Below, piece after piece: positions 34,065 to 42,981 of a stretch of DNA of 64,000 bases (the first letter of the stretch is position 1; every line of letters begins with the position of its first letter). The position numbers and the translations under genes were made by a program. The stretch lies in contig CASDOP010000001.1 of assembly GCA_949282385.1 (NCBI GenBank), forward strand, positions 248,001 to 312,000. Direction: 5' to 3'. The notes beneath the pieces were generated by a model that was not told where the DNA came from, did not search any database, and saw only the letters and a program-made list of their open reading frames with translations. Origin of the DNA: an uncultured Clostridia bacterium (GTDB lineage: Bacteria; Bacillota; Clostridia; Christensenellales; Borkfalkiaceae).

Positions 34065-34311
34065 ATTTTATATTATTAAAACTATGCCGTAAAAATACAT
34101 AAGGGATTATCCTCAAACGGATAATCCCCTCTGTTTACCCGTCTGAAACGCAATCTCAGAGAGGTAAACTATATTCAAAGCGCATGCGCTTGTAATCATA
34201 TTTTGAGCGGCATTGAGCCTTTTATACACTATCGCCGCATTTTGGTATTAAATTTTTGCAGTAATATATGCGTTTTCATTGCCGTATTGTAAACGCTTAT
34301 ATTTTTTGCGC
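34065..34311 (-). other. Structured untranslated stretch upstream of the solute-binding-like gene
   Basis: No coding frame is convincing here. On the minus strand the RNA can form a 7-bp outer stem GTTTACC/GGTAAAC (about 34132-34169) enclosing TCTGA/TCAGA, then a 10-bp hairpin (34103-34112 with 34119-34128). A perfect 14-base palindrome, AAGCGCATGCGCTT, lies near 34179-34192. The second hairpin has only a weak U-run. This may be a leader or attenuator of the gene at 34064, or a small RNA. I do not match it to a known family. Confidence 0.45.
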
Positions 34312-34345
34312 AATAAAAAAGCCGACAACCAAATTTGTCGGCTTT
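34312..34345 (-). terminator. Terminator of the infC-rpmI-rplT-yebC run
   Basis: An 11-bp stem (about 34318-34328 with 34335-34345) with a 6-base loop, followed on the minus strand by TTTTTTATTG, just after the yebC stop. Confidence 0.85.
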
Positions 34346-34361
34346 AAAATTTTTATAAAAT

Positions 34362-35102
34362 TCAGTCTTCTTCCTCTTCCTCGGGAAGTTCGACGTTGTG
34401 ATAAACGTTCTGAACGTCGTCGAGTTCTTCAAGCTTGTCGATCATTTTGATGAACGTCGCGAGCTTATCTTCGGGAAGCGTTATCGTGTTCTGGGGAACC
34501 ATCTTTATTTCCGCCTCGAGGAAGGTTACGCCCTTATCCTCGAAATATTTGCGCACCGAAGAGAATGTTTCGGGCGTTGTGTAGACTTCGTAAACATCGT
34601 CCTGAACAACGTAGTCTTCGGCTTCTGCTTCGAGGCAATACTCCATCATAGTGTCCTCGTCGAGCGCAACAGTTCTTTCTATGATTATTACGCCCTTGTT
34701 ATCGAACTGATAACCTACGCAGCCCGGCTTGCCCATCTGACCGCCGCATCTCGACATTGTAGACGAGATGTCGCCCGAAGTACGGTTTACGTTATCGGTA
34801 AGCGTCTTGATAATTACCGCAGAACCAGCAACGCCGTATCCTTCGTAGGTGAGTTCCTTGTAATCTTTGCCCGAAAGTTCGCCCGCAGCTTTTGCTATAG
34901 AACGCTTGATGTTGTCGTTGGGCATGTTTGCAGCTTTAGCCTTTGCTATTACGTCCGCAAGTTTTGAGTTCGTATCGGGATTGGGGTTGCCCTTTGCGGC
35001 AACGGCGAGCTCTCTGCCTATTTTAGTGAAAATTGCACCGCGAGCAGCGTCTGTTTTGCTCTTTTTCGCGGCTATGTTGTGCCATTTGGAATGTCCTGAC
35101 AT
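34362..35102 (-). CDS. yebC: YebC/PmpR-family protein
   Basis: A 246-residue YebC-family protein, opening MSGHSKWHNIAAKKSKTDAARG and containing KAANMPNDNIKRSIAKAAGE and YEGYGVAGSAVIIKTLTDN. Members act as transcription regulators and/or help translation through difficult peptide stretches. The ATG at 35102 follows GAGGA. The C-terminus is acidic (LPEEEEED). It follows the rRNA methyltransferase gene by one base. Confidence 0.94.
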   Translation of the reverse strand: MSGHSKWHNIAAKKSKTDAARGAIFTKIGRELAVAAKGNPNPDTNSKLADVIAKAKAANMPNDNIKRSIAKAAGELSGKDYKELTYEGYGVAGSAVIIKTLTDNVNRTSGDISSTMSRCGGQMGKPGCVGYQFDNKGVIIIERTVALDEDTMMEYCLEAEAEDYVVQDDVYEVYTTPETFSSVRKYFEDKGVTFLEAEIKMVPQNTITLPEDKLATFIKMIDKLEELDDVQNVYHNVELPEEEEED

Positions 35103-35103
35103 A

Positions 35104-35844
35104 TTAATCCTCTTTAACGTTATTTTTAAGCGCGTACATCGCGATAGCCGCGGAAATAGCGGCATTTAAACTTTCGCAACTCGAGCGCATCGGTATGCTT
35201 ACGGTATGACTGCCAGCCGAAATAATTTCATCGGAAAGTCCTTTACCTTCATTGCCTATGCACAGACAGAATTTCTTGGGCGGGACAAAGGAAAAAATGT
35301 TCTCGCCCTGCATATCCGCAGAAATAAGCGGAACGCCTGACAGCGCGTCAAGAACCTCTTTAGCCGAGCCTTCGTGAATTCTCACGAAGAAAATACCGCT
35401 CATGCTCGCCCTTACGACTTTTGGCGAAAAAGGGTCGGCGCAGTTGATTAGATATATATCTTCATATCCCGCCGCATTGGCTGTGCGGATAATCGTGCCG
35501 ACATTGCCCGGGTCCTGAAGTCTGTCTAAAAGTATGCACCTGCCTTTTGGCGGCGCAACCTGCGTGCCGGGTATTTTTACGGTCGCTATGACGCCCTGAG
35601 GCGTCTTTTCCGAAGAAATATAGGAAAACACCTCGCGCGACACCACAACGGCGTCAGCAAAGCTGCCTGCATTTTCTTCCGTGCATATAACGGAAGTTAC
35701 CTCCCCGCCCGAAGATATGCACTCGCGCACAGGTTTAAGCCCTTCGACGAGGTATTCGCCGCAGAGCTTTCTGTACTTCTTTTCAGACAGCGATGCTATT
35801 TTTTTGATGAGCGGATTGCTTTTAGAGGTAATTACCATAAACAT
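35104..35844 (-). CDS. TrmH/SpoU-family RNA 2'-O-methyltransferase
   Basis: A 246-residue SPOUT enzyme: N-terminal RNA-binding ITSKSNPLIKKIASLSEKKYRK...YLVEGLK, and a C-terminal knotted domain with LDRLQDPGNVGTIIRTANAAG, CIGNEGKGLS and the final MRSSCESLNAAISAAIAMY. It is probably an rRNA methyltransferase. A location after rplT is common. The start is ATG at 35844 or the second ATG at 35838; neither has a clear SD. Confidence 0.9.
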   Translation of the reverse strand: MFMVITSKSNPLIKKIASLSEKKYRKLCGEYLVEGLKPVRECISSGGEVTSVICTEENAGSFADAVVVSREVFSYISSEKTPQGVIATVKIPGTQVAPPKGRCILLDRLQDPGNVGTIIRTANAAGYEDIYLINCADPFSPKVVRASMSGIFFVRIHEGSAKEVLDALSGVPLISADMQGENIFSFVPPKKFCLCIGNEGKGLSDEIISAGSHTVSIPMRSSCESLNAAISAAIAMYALKNNVKED

Positions 35845-35850
35845 TAAACA

Positions 35851-35878
35851 GGGTAGCTGCCAAAAAAGTCAACTACCC
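35851..35878 (-). other. Hairpin between rplT and the methyltransferase gene
   Basis: GGGTAGCTG pairs with CAACTACCC (9 bp, one G-T) around a 10-base loop, without a U-run. It may be an mRNA processing or partial-termination site between ribosomal protein genes and the downstream genes. Confidence 0.4.
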
Positions 35879-35892
35879 CGAATAAAACAAGA

Positions 35893-36243
35893 TTAAACAG
35901 CTGCCTTTGCTTTTTCTGCAAGAGCTGCGAATGCTGCGGCGTCGTTGACTGCGATGTCAGCCAGAACCTTGCGGTTGAGGTTGATGCCGGCAACTTTAAG
36001 ACCGTGCATGAATTTAGAATATGAAAGTCCGTTAATTCTTGCTGCTGCGTTGATACGAGCAATCCAGAGCGAACGCATGTCGCGCTTACGAAGTTTTCTT
36101 CCTGCATAAGCATAGTTGAGGGACTTCATTACGGCTTCCCTGGCTATTCTGTAAGACTTGGACTTGCTTCCGAAATATCCCTTGGAAAGGCGCAATATCT
36201 TTCTGCGCTTCTTTAAAGCGTTTACTGTTCTCTTAATACGCAT
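35893..36243 (-). CDS. rplT: 50S ribosomal protein L20
   Basis: A 116-residue L20 ([44 protein letters not shown]). It binds 23S rRNA and, in Bacillus, represses its own operon by binding the infC leader. It is third in the infC-rpmI-rplT operon. Confidence 0.97.
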   Translation of the reverse strand: MRIKRTVNALKKRRKILRLSKGYFGSKSKSYRIAREAVMKSLNYAYAGRKLRKRDMRSLWIARINAAARINGLSYSKFMHGLKVAGINLNRKVLADIAVNDAAAFAALAEKAKAAV

Positions 36244-36258
36244 ATACCTTGTCCTCCT

Positions 36259-36459
36259 TTATGCCTTGTAAGGAATCATGTTCTTTACGGTTGATTCCTG
36301 CGTGGTCGAAACGAGCGTATTCTGGCGCAGGTTTCTCTTTCTCTTTCTGTTCTTAGTTTCCGCTTTATGGTTCTTGCCGCCGTGAGGTCTCTTCACCTTG
36401 CCGGTGGAAGTGAGCCAGAAGCGCTTTTTGGAACCGCTGTGCGATTTCTGCTTGGGCAT
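36259..36459 (-). CDS. rpmI: 50S ribosomal protein L35
   Basis: A 66-residue basic L35 (MPKQKSHSGSKKRFWLTSTGKVKRP). It lies between infC and rplT in the usual order, with AGGAGG ahead of the ATG. Confidence 0.97.
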   Translation of the reverse strand: MPKQKSHSGSKKRFWLTSTGKVKRPHGGKNHKAETKNRKRKRNLRQNTLVSTTQESTVKNMIPYKA

Positions 36460-36510
36460 ATATTTATTCCTCCTGAAAATTTTACAGATTAAAAAATATT
36501 TTCCGCTTGC

Positions 36511-37029
36511 TTATGCTTTTGCGGGCGAAAGCATCATAGTGATGTTCCTGCCCTCGGCAAGAGGTTTTTTGTCCTGAACGGCTTTGCCGTCAAGCCCTGC
36601 AAAAAAGTCTTCCATGACTTTAATGCCCTGATAGGAACGCGAATTTTCGCGACCTTTCATGCGGATGGACACTTTGACCTTGTTGCCCTGCTCCAAAAAC
36701 TTTAAGCACTGCTTGGTCTTTACCGCAATATCGCCTACGTCGATGGTCATGGAAAGCCTAATTTCCTTTATTTCCACAACCGTCTGGTTCTTTCGGCTTT
36801 CCTTATCCTTCTTTGCCTGTTCGTACTTGAATTTGGAATAATCCATAATTTTACATACGGGAGGCACTGCGTTGGGCGATATTTTTACGAGGTCGAGGTC
36901 GGCGTCTTCCGCCATGCGAAGAGCCTGGATGGCGCTCATTACGCCAACCATTGCGCCGTCAGCGCCGATAACTCTGACTTCTTTATCCCTGATTGCCTGA
37001 TTAACTTGATAAAAATCCTTTTTTTCCAT
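36511..37029 (-). CDS. infC: Translation initiation factor IF-3
   Basis: A 172-residue IF-3: N-domain QVNQAIRDKEVRVIGADG, the linker DYSKFKYEQAKKDKESRKNQ, and the C-domain VEIKEIRLSMTIDVGDIAVKTKQ. It binds the 30S subunit and proofreads initiation. Here it begins at a normal ATG. It is the first gene of the operon behind an attenuator. Confidence 0.96.
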   Translation of the reverse strand: MEKKDFYQVNQAIRDKEVRVIGADGAMVGVMSAIQALRMAEDADLDLVKISPNAVPPVCKIMDYSKFKYEQAKKDKESRKNQTVVEIKEIRLSMTIDVGDIAVKTKQCLKFLEQGNKVKVSIRMKGRENSRSYQGIKVMEDFFAGLDGKAVQDKKPLAEGRNITMMLSPAKA

Positions 37030-37047
37030 TGTCCCTCAATATCAGAT

Positions 37048-37083
37048 TAAAAAATAATCGGGATAAGCAAAAACTTATCCCGA
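37048..37083 (-). terminator. Attenuator terminator in the infC leader
   Basis: TCGGGATAAG (37058-37067) pairs with CTTATCCCGA (37074-37083), followed on the minus strand by TTATTTTTTAA. It lies about 20 bases before the infC ATG, so it controls read-through into the whole operon. Confidence 0.85.
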
Positions 37084-37170
37084 CACAATGCAAAACGCAC
37101 AATAAACGTTCAAACATTATTTGCCTGTACCGCTACGCGTACGGCGAAAGGGAATAACCTTTGCTTACCC
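37058..37170 (-). promoter_or_regulatory. infC operon leader, candidate L20-dependent attenuator
   Basis: A leader of about 120 bases between the promoter and infC ends in a strong terminator. It contains internal pairing segments (CCGTACGCGTAGCGGTAC and others). In B. subtilis the infC-rpmI-rplT leader is turned off by L20 through early termination. The gene order, leader length and terminator fit that model; exact L20 contacts cannot be confirmed by eye. Confidence 0.6.
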
Positions 37171-37174
37171 GTAT

Positions 37175-37203
37175 ATAATACAGTATTTTTCAATCATTGT
37201 CAA
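37175..37203 (-). promoter_or_regulatory. Promoter of the infC operon
   Basis: TTGACA (37203-37198), a 17-base spacer, and TATTAT (37180-37175), just before the leader. Confidence 0.8.
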
Positions 37204-37213
37204 ATATTTTTTA

Positions 37214-39121
37214 TCAGAAAATAACTTTTTCTTTATCTTCCTTAAGAACGGTTGCGATAAATTCGTCCTTAGACACGGTGTACTTTTCTTCAACGCCGCG
37301 CTTGTTGACGTTTACGCTGCCTTCTTCGGCTTCCTTGTCGCCGACGACGATGACGTAAGGCACTTTTTCCATCTTGGCTTCACGGATTTTATAACCGATT
37401 TTTTCGTTGCGCATGTCGCACTCGGCACGAAGCCCCGCAGCCTTGAGTTCTTCGCAAATGCTCTTTGCATAGTCAGCCGTTCTGTCGGTGATGGGAAGCA
37501 CTTTGACCTGAACGGGCGCAAGCCATACGGGGAATTTGCCTGCAAAATGCTCGATAAGTATGCCGATAAACCTTTCGATTGAGCCGAAAATTGCGCGGTG
37601 TATCATTATGGGACGATGCTTCATGCCGTCCTCGCCGACATATTCGAGGTCGAAGCGCTGGGGCATCTGGAAGTCGAGCTGTATCGTGCCGCACTGCCAG
37701 GTTCTGCCTATGCTGTCCTGAAGGTGGAAGTCAATCTTGGGTCCGTAGAACGCGCCGTCGCCTTCGTTGATTTCATACTCAATTCCGAGTTCGTCCAGAG
37801 CCTTTCTCAAGGCGTCGGTTGCGAGGTTCCATTCCTCTTCAGTACCCATGCTGTCTTCGGGACGGGTGGAAAGTTCAACTTTATACTTGAAACCAAACTG
37901 CTTGTAGATTGTATCCGTAAGCCTTACAACGCCCTTTATTTCGTCCGTAATCTGCTCGGGAAGCATGAATATGTGGGCATCGTCCTGCGTAAAGCAGCGA
38001 ACGCGGAACAGACCGTGGAGCTGACCGCTCTTTTCATGGCGGTGAACAAGTCCCATTTCAGCCATTCTAAGGGGCAGATCTTTATAGCTGTGGGGCGTAA
38101 GCTTATACACGAGCATACCGCCGGGGCAGTTCATGGGTTTTACCGCACAATCTTCGCCGTCGATTTTGGTCGTGTACATGTTATCCTTGTAATGTTCCCA
38201 GTGTCCGGAATTTTCCCAAAGCGTTCTGGTAAGGATTATGGGCGTCTGAATTTCCACATAGCCTTCCTTGCGGTGAAGCTCGCGCCAGTAATCGACGAGA
38301 GTATTTTTGAGCACCATGCCGTTGGGCAGGAAGAAAGGAAAGCCCTTGCCTTCGTTGAGAAGAGCAAAGAGTTTGAGTTCCTTGCCAAGCTTGATGTGGT
38401 CGCGCTTTTTAGCTTCTTCGAGCATATCGAAATAAGCCTGCATTTCGTCCTTCTTGGCAAACGCAACGCCGTAAATGCGCGTGAGCATCTTGTTCTTTTC
38501 GTTGCCGCGCCAGTAAGCGCCAGCAATTGAAACGAGCTTGAACGCCTTGATTTTACCCGTCGAAGGCAGGTGAGGTCCGCGGCAAAGGTCGGTGAATGCA
38601 CCCTGCTTGTAGAAGGATATTACCGCGTCTTCGGGCAGGTCGTTTATGAGTTCAACCTTGTACTTTTCGTTGTACTTGGACATAAGTTCGATTGCTTCCG
38701 CTCTGGGAAGTTCAAACCTTGTTATGGGAGTGTTAGCCTTGATTATTTTTGCCATTTCCGCTTCGATTTTGACAAAATCTTCCTGCGTGATGGGCGTTTT
38801 GAAGTCAATATCATAATAGAAACCGTTTTCGATAACGGGACCGATTGCAAGGTTGCAGGTGGGAAAAATGTTTTTGACCGCCTGCGCGAGAACGTGCGCG
38901 CAGGTGTGGCGGTAAACTTCGAGTCCCTCCTTATCCTTGAGCGTTACTATTTCAACCTTGTCGCCCTCGGAAAGCTCCTTTGAAAGGTCGCAGAGTTCGC
39001 CGTTAACCTTTGCGGCAACGGCGCTGCGCGCAAGCCCTTCGGAAATCGCCGAAGCCGCATCCATGCAGGTTGCGTTGTCTGCGAGCGAGAGCTGATCGTT
39101 GTTTTTGAGCAATACTTTCAT
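37214..39121 (-). CDS. thrS: Threonine-tRNA ligase
   Basis: A class II synthetase of 635 residues: N-terminal TGS (about 1-60), editing domain with HTCAHVLAQAVKNIF, catalytic core with MNCPGGM and RMAEMGLVHRHEKSGQLHGLFRVR, and C-terminal anticodon-binding domain (PVWLAPVQVKVLPI). The ATG at 39121 follows GGAGG by 5 bases; the frame opens 11 codons earlier. A T-box precedes it. Confidence 0.96.
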   Translation of the reverse strand: MKVLLKNNDQLSLADNATCMDAASAISEGLARSAVAAKVNGELCDLSKELSEGDKVEIVTLKDKEGLEVYRHTCAHVLAQAVKNIFPTCNLAIGPVIENGFYYDIDFKTPITQEDFVKIEAEMAKIIKANTPITRFELPRAEAIELMSKYNEKYKVELINDLPEDAVISFYKQGAFTDLCRGPHLPSTGKIKAFKLVSIAGAYWRGNEKNKMLTRIYGVAFAKKDEMQAYFDMLEEAKKRDHIKLGKELKLFALLNEGKGFPFFLPNGMVLKNTLVDYWRELHRKEGYVEIQTPIILTRTLWENSGHWEHYKDNMYTTKIDGEDCAVKPMNCPGGMLVYKLTPHSYKDLPLRMAEMGLVHRHEKSGQLHGLFRVRCFTQDDAHIFMLPEQITDEIKGVVRLTDTIYKQFGFKYKVELSTRPEDSMGTEEEWNLATDALRKALDELGIEYEINEGDGAFYGPKIDFHLQDSIGRTWQCGTIQLDFQMPQRFDLEYVGEDGMKHRPIMIHRAIFGSIERFIGILIEHFAGKFPVWLAPVQVKVLPITDRTADYAKSICEELKAAGLRAECDMRNEKIGYKIREAKMEKVPYVIVVGDKEAEEGSVNVNKRGVEEKYTVSKDEFIATVLKEDKEKVIF

Positions 39122-39132
39122 AAATTCCTCCT

Positions 39133-39148
39133 CTGCGGTTTCCCGCAG
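39133..39148 (-). other. GAAA-loop hairpin next to the thrS ribosome binding site
   Basis: On the minus strand, CTGCGG and CCGCAG form a 6-bp stem with a GAAA loop that ends directly at the GGAGG of thrS. It is separate from the T-box terminator and may keep the SD region open or affect mRNA stability. Confidence 0.5.
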
Positions 39149-39166
39149 TTGCATATTTCAGATAAT

Positions 39167-39385
39167 AAAAAATCCTTAAACCGAATAAATCGGTTTAAGG
39201 ACGCAAAATTCTCTTTGCGCGGTTCCACCTTAATTGTCTAAAGACCGCTCGTTTATGCCTTGAAAAACGCAGGTGGTTTCCCTTTATCCCGGAATTTGCA
39301 CGCCTCGCAGCCGAAGGGCGCGCTCTCTGAATAATCCCGCGGAGGTACTTGTCCCGCAACAGGCTCATTTATTCAACTGACGATT
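39167..39385 (-). promoter_or_regulatory. T-box leader of thrS
   Basis: The minus-strand leader carries the T-box consensus AAGGTGGAACCGCGC (39231-39217), followed by a 12-bp terminator (39173-39184 with 39190-39201) and a U-run. The upstream half can form stem I. An ACC threonine triplet in GGGAAACCACC near the 3' side of stem I is the likely specifier, matching tRNA-Thr(GGT) at 24022. Uncharged tRNA-Thr would favour the antiterminator and switch thrS on. Confidence 0.88.
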
Positions 39386-39387
39386 AT

Positions 39388-39416
39388 ATCTTATATCCTT
39401 TCGCCCCTTTTGTCAA
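39388..39416 (-). promoter_or_regulatory. Promoter of thrS
   Basis: TTGACA (39416-39411), a 17-base spacer, and TAAGAT (39393-39388), just before the T-box leader. Confidence 0.7.
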
Positions 39417-39447
39417 CGATTTTGCGAGCTATTCGCTTTAAAAATAT

Positions 39448-39476
39448 TTGCCTTTCGCGCAACGAATATGTATAAT
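39448..39476 (+). promoter_or_regulatory. Promoter of leuS
   Basis: TTGCCT (39448-39453), a 17-base spacer, and TATAAT (39471-39476), about 30 bases before the leuS ATG. It is divergent from the thrS promoter, and there is no room for a T-box in front of leuS. Confidence 0.75.
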
Positions 39477-39506
39477 TATATGGAATATTTAACAAGGAAG
39501 AAAAAT

Positions 39507-41915
39507 ATGGCATACACCAACTTTAACGCAGTTGAAAAAAAATGGACGGAATACTGGGAAAAGAACGGAACTTTCCACACCGACCTTCACGACTTTTCCA
39601 AGCCCAAATATTACGTCCTCGATATGTTTCCATACCCCTCTGGAGCGGGACTGCACGTCGGTCATCCCGAAGGATATACGGCTACGGACATAATAGCCAG
39701 AATGAAGCGCATGCAGGGATATAACGTCCTTCACCCCATCGGATTTGACAGTTTCGGTCTGCCTGCAGAGCAGTTCGCCATTAAAACGGGACACCATCCC
39801 GGCGGTTTCACGCAGGAAAATATTGCAACTTTTACCTCCCAGCTCAAAATGCTCGGTCTTTCTTACGACTGGACGCAGACAGTTTCTACTTGCGACCCCT
39901 CCTACTACAAGTGGACGCAGTGGATTTTCAAACAGCTCTGCCTGGCAGGTCTTGCTCGATATGTAGAAACGCCCGTCAACTGGTGCGAAGAACTCGGCAC
40001 CGTTCTTGCCAACGACGAAATTATTGACGGCAAGAGCGAACGCGGCGGTTTCCCCGTCATTCGCAAGAACATGAAACAGTGGGTAATCGACATAAACAAG
40101 TATGCGGAACGCCTTCTTGAAGGTCTTGACGAACTTGACTGGCCCGAATCTTCCAAAATTGCCCAGCGCAACTGGATAGGCAAGTCCGTCGGTGCGGAAG
40201 TCATTTTCAAGGTTGACGGAACGGACGAACAGTTTACCGTCTTTACCACCCGTTGCGACACGCTCTTCGGCGCGACATACTGCGTGCTCGCACCCGAACA
40301 CAAACTCGTTGACAAGATTACAACTCCAGACAGAAAAGAAGAAGTTGAAAATTATAAAAAGATGTGCGCGAGCAAGTCCGAACTCGAGAGAACCGAGCTT
40401 AACAAGGACAAGACAGGCGCGTTTACGGGCGCTTATGCCGTTAACCCCGTCAACGGCAACAAAATTCCCGTTTGGATTTCCGACTACGTACTCACTTCCT
40501 ACGGCACGGGCGCGATAATGGCAGTTCCCGCACACGATACCCGCGACTATGAATTTGCAAAGAAATTTTCTTTGCCCATCATTCAGGTGCTCGAGGGAGG
40601 CGACATAGAGAAAGAAGCTTGGACGCAGGACGGCGTTCACATTAATTCGGGTTTCCTCGACGGACTGAACAAGCAGGACGCCATAGACAAAATGGCTGAC
40701 TGGCTGACGGAACACAATTGCGGCAAGAAAGCTATTACCTATAAACTTCGCGAATGGATATTTGCACGTCAGAGATACTGGGGCGAACCCCTCCCCGTCA
40801 TACACCTCGAAAACGGCGAAATCGCGCTGCTCGACGACAGCCAGCTTCCCCTTATCCTGCCAGAAATGGACGATTATAAGGCTCACGGCGGCAACGCACC
40901 CCTCGAAAACGCCAAAGAATGGGTCAACGTTACAGTAAACGGCGTTAAGGGCAAACGCGAAACAACCACAATGCCAGGCTCGGCAGGGTCGAGCTGGTAC
41001 TTCCTGCGTTACTGCGATCCCCACAACGACGAAAAATTTGCAGATTACGACCTTTTGAAACACTGGATGCCCGTAGACTTCTACTGCGGAGGTAAGGAAC
41101 ACCTTGTAGGACACCTGCTCTATTCGAGGTTCTGGAACAACTTCCTCTACGACAAAGGTTACGTTCCCTATAAAGAACCTTTCAAAAAGCTCTTCCATCA
41201 GGGAATGATACTGGGCGAGGACGGCGAAAAGATGTCCAAGTCCAAGGGCAACGTAATTAACCCCAACGACGTAGTGCGCGACTACGGCGCGGACGTTTTG
41301 AGAATGTACGAAATGTTCATGGGTCCCGTTGCCGACACGAAACCCTGGAACACCGCAAACATCGAAGGCGTAAAGAAATTCATTGACAGAATTCACAGGC
41401 TTTACTTCGAAAGCGGCGCGATAGCCGACAAACCCAATGCAAATCTGGAAAAGATTTACAACCAGACGATTAAGAAAGTTACCGAAGACTACGGCGCGCT
41501 CAAGGTAAACACCGCCATTTCGCAGATGATGATTTTCGTCAATGCCATTTACAAGGAAATAGCAGACGGAAACTCCTTCCCCCGTGAATACGCCGAAGGA
41601 CTTATAAAACTTTTAAATCCCCTTATTCCTTTCCTCACGGAAGAAATATGGAACGAAGTTTTGGGACACAGCGGCACCATGGCATACGCAAAGTGGCCAG
41701 AAGCCGACGAGAGCAAGTGCGGCGAAGAAACTTTTGAATACGCCGTACAGGTCAACAGCAGGATAAAGACAAAAATTTCCCTGCCTGCCGACCTCGCTCC
41801 CGCACAGATCGAAGAAAAAGTGAGAGCAGACAAAGAAATTATGGCTTTTACCGAGGGAAAACCCGTAAAGAAATTCATTGTCGTTCCCAAACGCCTCATC
41901 AATATTATTGTATAA
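39507..41915 (+). CDS. leuS: Leucine-tRNA ligase
   Basis: A class I synthetase of 802 residues. The HIGH motif appears as HVGHPEG in [17 protein letters not shown], with the CP1 editing domain ([39 protein letters not shown]) and KMSKS in [15 protein letters not shown]. The ATG at 39507 follows AAGGAAG and fits the family; an in-frame ATG upstream lies on the -10. The window's tRNA-Leu(CAG) is one substrate. Confidence 0.96.
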   Translation: MAYTNFNAVEKKWTEYWEKNGTFHTDLHDFSKPKYYVLDMFPYPSGAGLHVGHPEGYTATDIIARMKRMQGYNVLHPIGFDSFGLPAEQFAIKTGHHPGGFTQENIATFTSQLKMLGLSYDWTQTVSTCDPSYYKWTQWIFKQLCLAGLARYVETPVNWCEELGTVLANDEIIDGKSERGGFPVIRKNMKQWVIDINKYAERLLEGLDELDWPESSKIAQRNWIGKSVGAEVIFKVDGTDEQFTVFTTRCDTLFGATYCVLAPEHKLVDKITTPDRKEEVENYKKMCASKSELERTELNKDKTGAFTGAYAVNPVNGNKIPVWISDYVLTSYGTGAIMAVPAHDTRDYEFAKKFSLPIIQVLEGGDIEKEAWTQDGVHINSGFLDGLNKQDAIDKMADWLTEHNCGKKAITYKLREWIFARQRYWGEPLPVIHLENGEIALLDDSQLPLILPEMDDYKAHGGNAPLENAKEWVNVTVNGVKGKRETTTMPGSAGSSWYFLRYCDPHNDEKFADYDLLKHWMPVDFYCGGKEHLVGHLLYSRFWNNFLYDKGYVPYKEPFKKLFHQGMILGEDGEKMSKSKGNVINPNDVVRDYGADVLRMYEMFMGPVADTKPWNTANIEGVKKFIDRIHRLYFESGAIADKPNANLEKIYNQTIKKVTEDYGALKVNTAISQMMIFVNAIYKEIADGNSFPREYAEGLIKLLNPLIPFLTEEIWNEVLGHSGTMAYAKWPEADESKCGEETFEYAVQVNSRIKTKISLPADLAPAQIEEKVRADKEIMAFTEGKPVKKFIVVPKRLINIIV

Positions 41916-41934
41916 ATCAATCTGATTATATAAT

Positions 41935-41970
41935 ACAACGCGCCGCTGCAATGCAGCGGCGCGTTGTTTG
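41935..41970. terminator. Terminator between leuS and the LysR gene
   Basis: A 16-base G+C-rich inverted repeat (41935-41950 with 41952-41967) followed by TTGTTCTTT on the plus strand. The convergent lysR gene ends 50 bases further right, so it may stop both transcripts. Confidence 0.85.
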
Positions 41971-42016
41971 TTCTTTATTTGCGCACATTTATTTAAGTTG
42001 CTTTATGCACACGGCA

Positions 42017-42934
42017 TTATTTTTGCACAGCGTCGGATGCGGCATACTCTTTTAAAAGTTCTATGTATCTTTCCGCAAGAGAGGAAAGCACGGTATTGTT
42101 GCGCACTACATAGCCTATTTCCATGTAATCGTCCACGGCGAGCGGAATGGCGACTATATTATTCCAGTTGAGTTCGCCGTTAATAATGCCGCTCGAAAGA
42201 GTATAGCCGTTGAGACCGACAAGGCAATTAAAGAGCGTAGCCCTGTCCCTGACCCTGATATTTTTTGCGGCGTCGTGAAGGGAGAGAATTTCTTCCGAAA
42301 AATAGAAAGAATTGTGTTCGCCCTGCTCGAACGTCAGAAACGGATAGGGCGCAAGCTCTTCCAAAGACACACGCTTTTTATCTGCGAGCGGATGATTTTT
42401 TGCCACGAAAACGTGAGGCGCGGCAGTTATAATAGGGACGAATTTAAGGTCGTGTTCCTTTAAAACTTTTAATATTACGGCGCGGTTGAAATCGTTGAGA
42501 TAAAGCACGCCCGTCTCGCTGCGCATGGCGGCGACGTCTTCTATAATTTCGTACGTCTGGGTTTCGCGCATGCGGAAATCGTATTCCTCCGCGCCCACTT
42601 CCTTTATGAGATTTATGAACGCGTCTACGGCAAACGAATAGTGCTGGCTTGATATGCAGAAATCGCGCTTTCTCTTCTTTGCGCCTATATATTTTTCTTC
42701 CAGCAGGTTCATCTGGTCTGTAACCTGCCTGGCATACGACAAAAACTCCTCGCCCTCGGGAGTCAGTTCAACACCGCGGTTTGTTCTGTTGAAGATGGTT
42801 ATGTTCAGTTCGTCTTCCAACTCCCTGACCGCTTGCGTCAAACTCGGCTGCGATACGAAAAGTTTTTTTGCCGCAAGGCTTATTTTGCCCTCTTCGGCTA
42901 TACATATTGCGTATTTTAACTGCTGAAAAGTCAT
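42017..42934 (-). CDS. LysR-family transcriptional regulator
   Basis: A 305-residue LTTR: N-terminal HTH MTFQQLKYAICIAEEGKISLAAKKLFVSQPSL and a C-terminal type 2 periplasmic-binding-like effector domain. The target and ligand are unknown; it is convergent with leuS and downstream of the acyl carrier gene. An ATG 8 codons earlier (42958) lies inside the upstream terminator, so 42934 was chosen. It has no clear SD. Confidence 0.88.
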   Translation of the reverse strand: MTFQQLKYAICIAEEGKISLAAKKLFVSQPSLTQAVRELEDELNITIFNRTNRGVELTPEGEEFLSYARQVTDQMNLLEEKYIGAKKRKRDFCISSQHYSFAVDAFINLIKEVGAEEYDFRMRETQTYEIIEDVAAMRSETGVLYLNDFNRAVILKVLKEHDLKFVPIITAAPHVFVAKNHPLADKKRVSLEELAPYPFLTFEQGEHNSFYFSEEILSLHDAAKNIRVRDRATLFNCLVGLNGYTLSSGIINGELNWNNIVAIPLAVDDYMEIGYVVRNNTVLSSLAERYIELLKEYAASDAVQK

Positions 42935-42942
42935 ATAAATCG

Positions 42943-42972
42943 TAAAAACCCGCGGCATTGAATGCCGCGGGA
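42943..42972 (-). terminator. Terminator of the acyl carrier protein gene
   Basis: CCCGCGGCATT (42949-42959) faces AATGCCGCGGG (42961-42971), followed on the minus strand by TTTTTACG. It ends only 9 bases before the LysR start codon. Confidence 0.85.
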
Positions 42973-42981
42973 AAAATTTTA

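Noticed and set aside
34132-34200. Possible 6S, SRP or tRNA-like RNA gene
   Set aside because: The stems do not match the layout of these RNAs; only an unassigned structured leader is reported.
39489-41396. A 635-residue open frame on the minus strand opposite leuS
   Set aside because: It is antisense to a clear synthetase with all motifs; its translation has no recognisable domain and no ribosome binding site, and it follows from codon bias.
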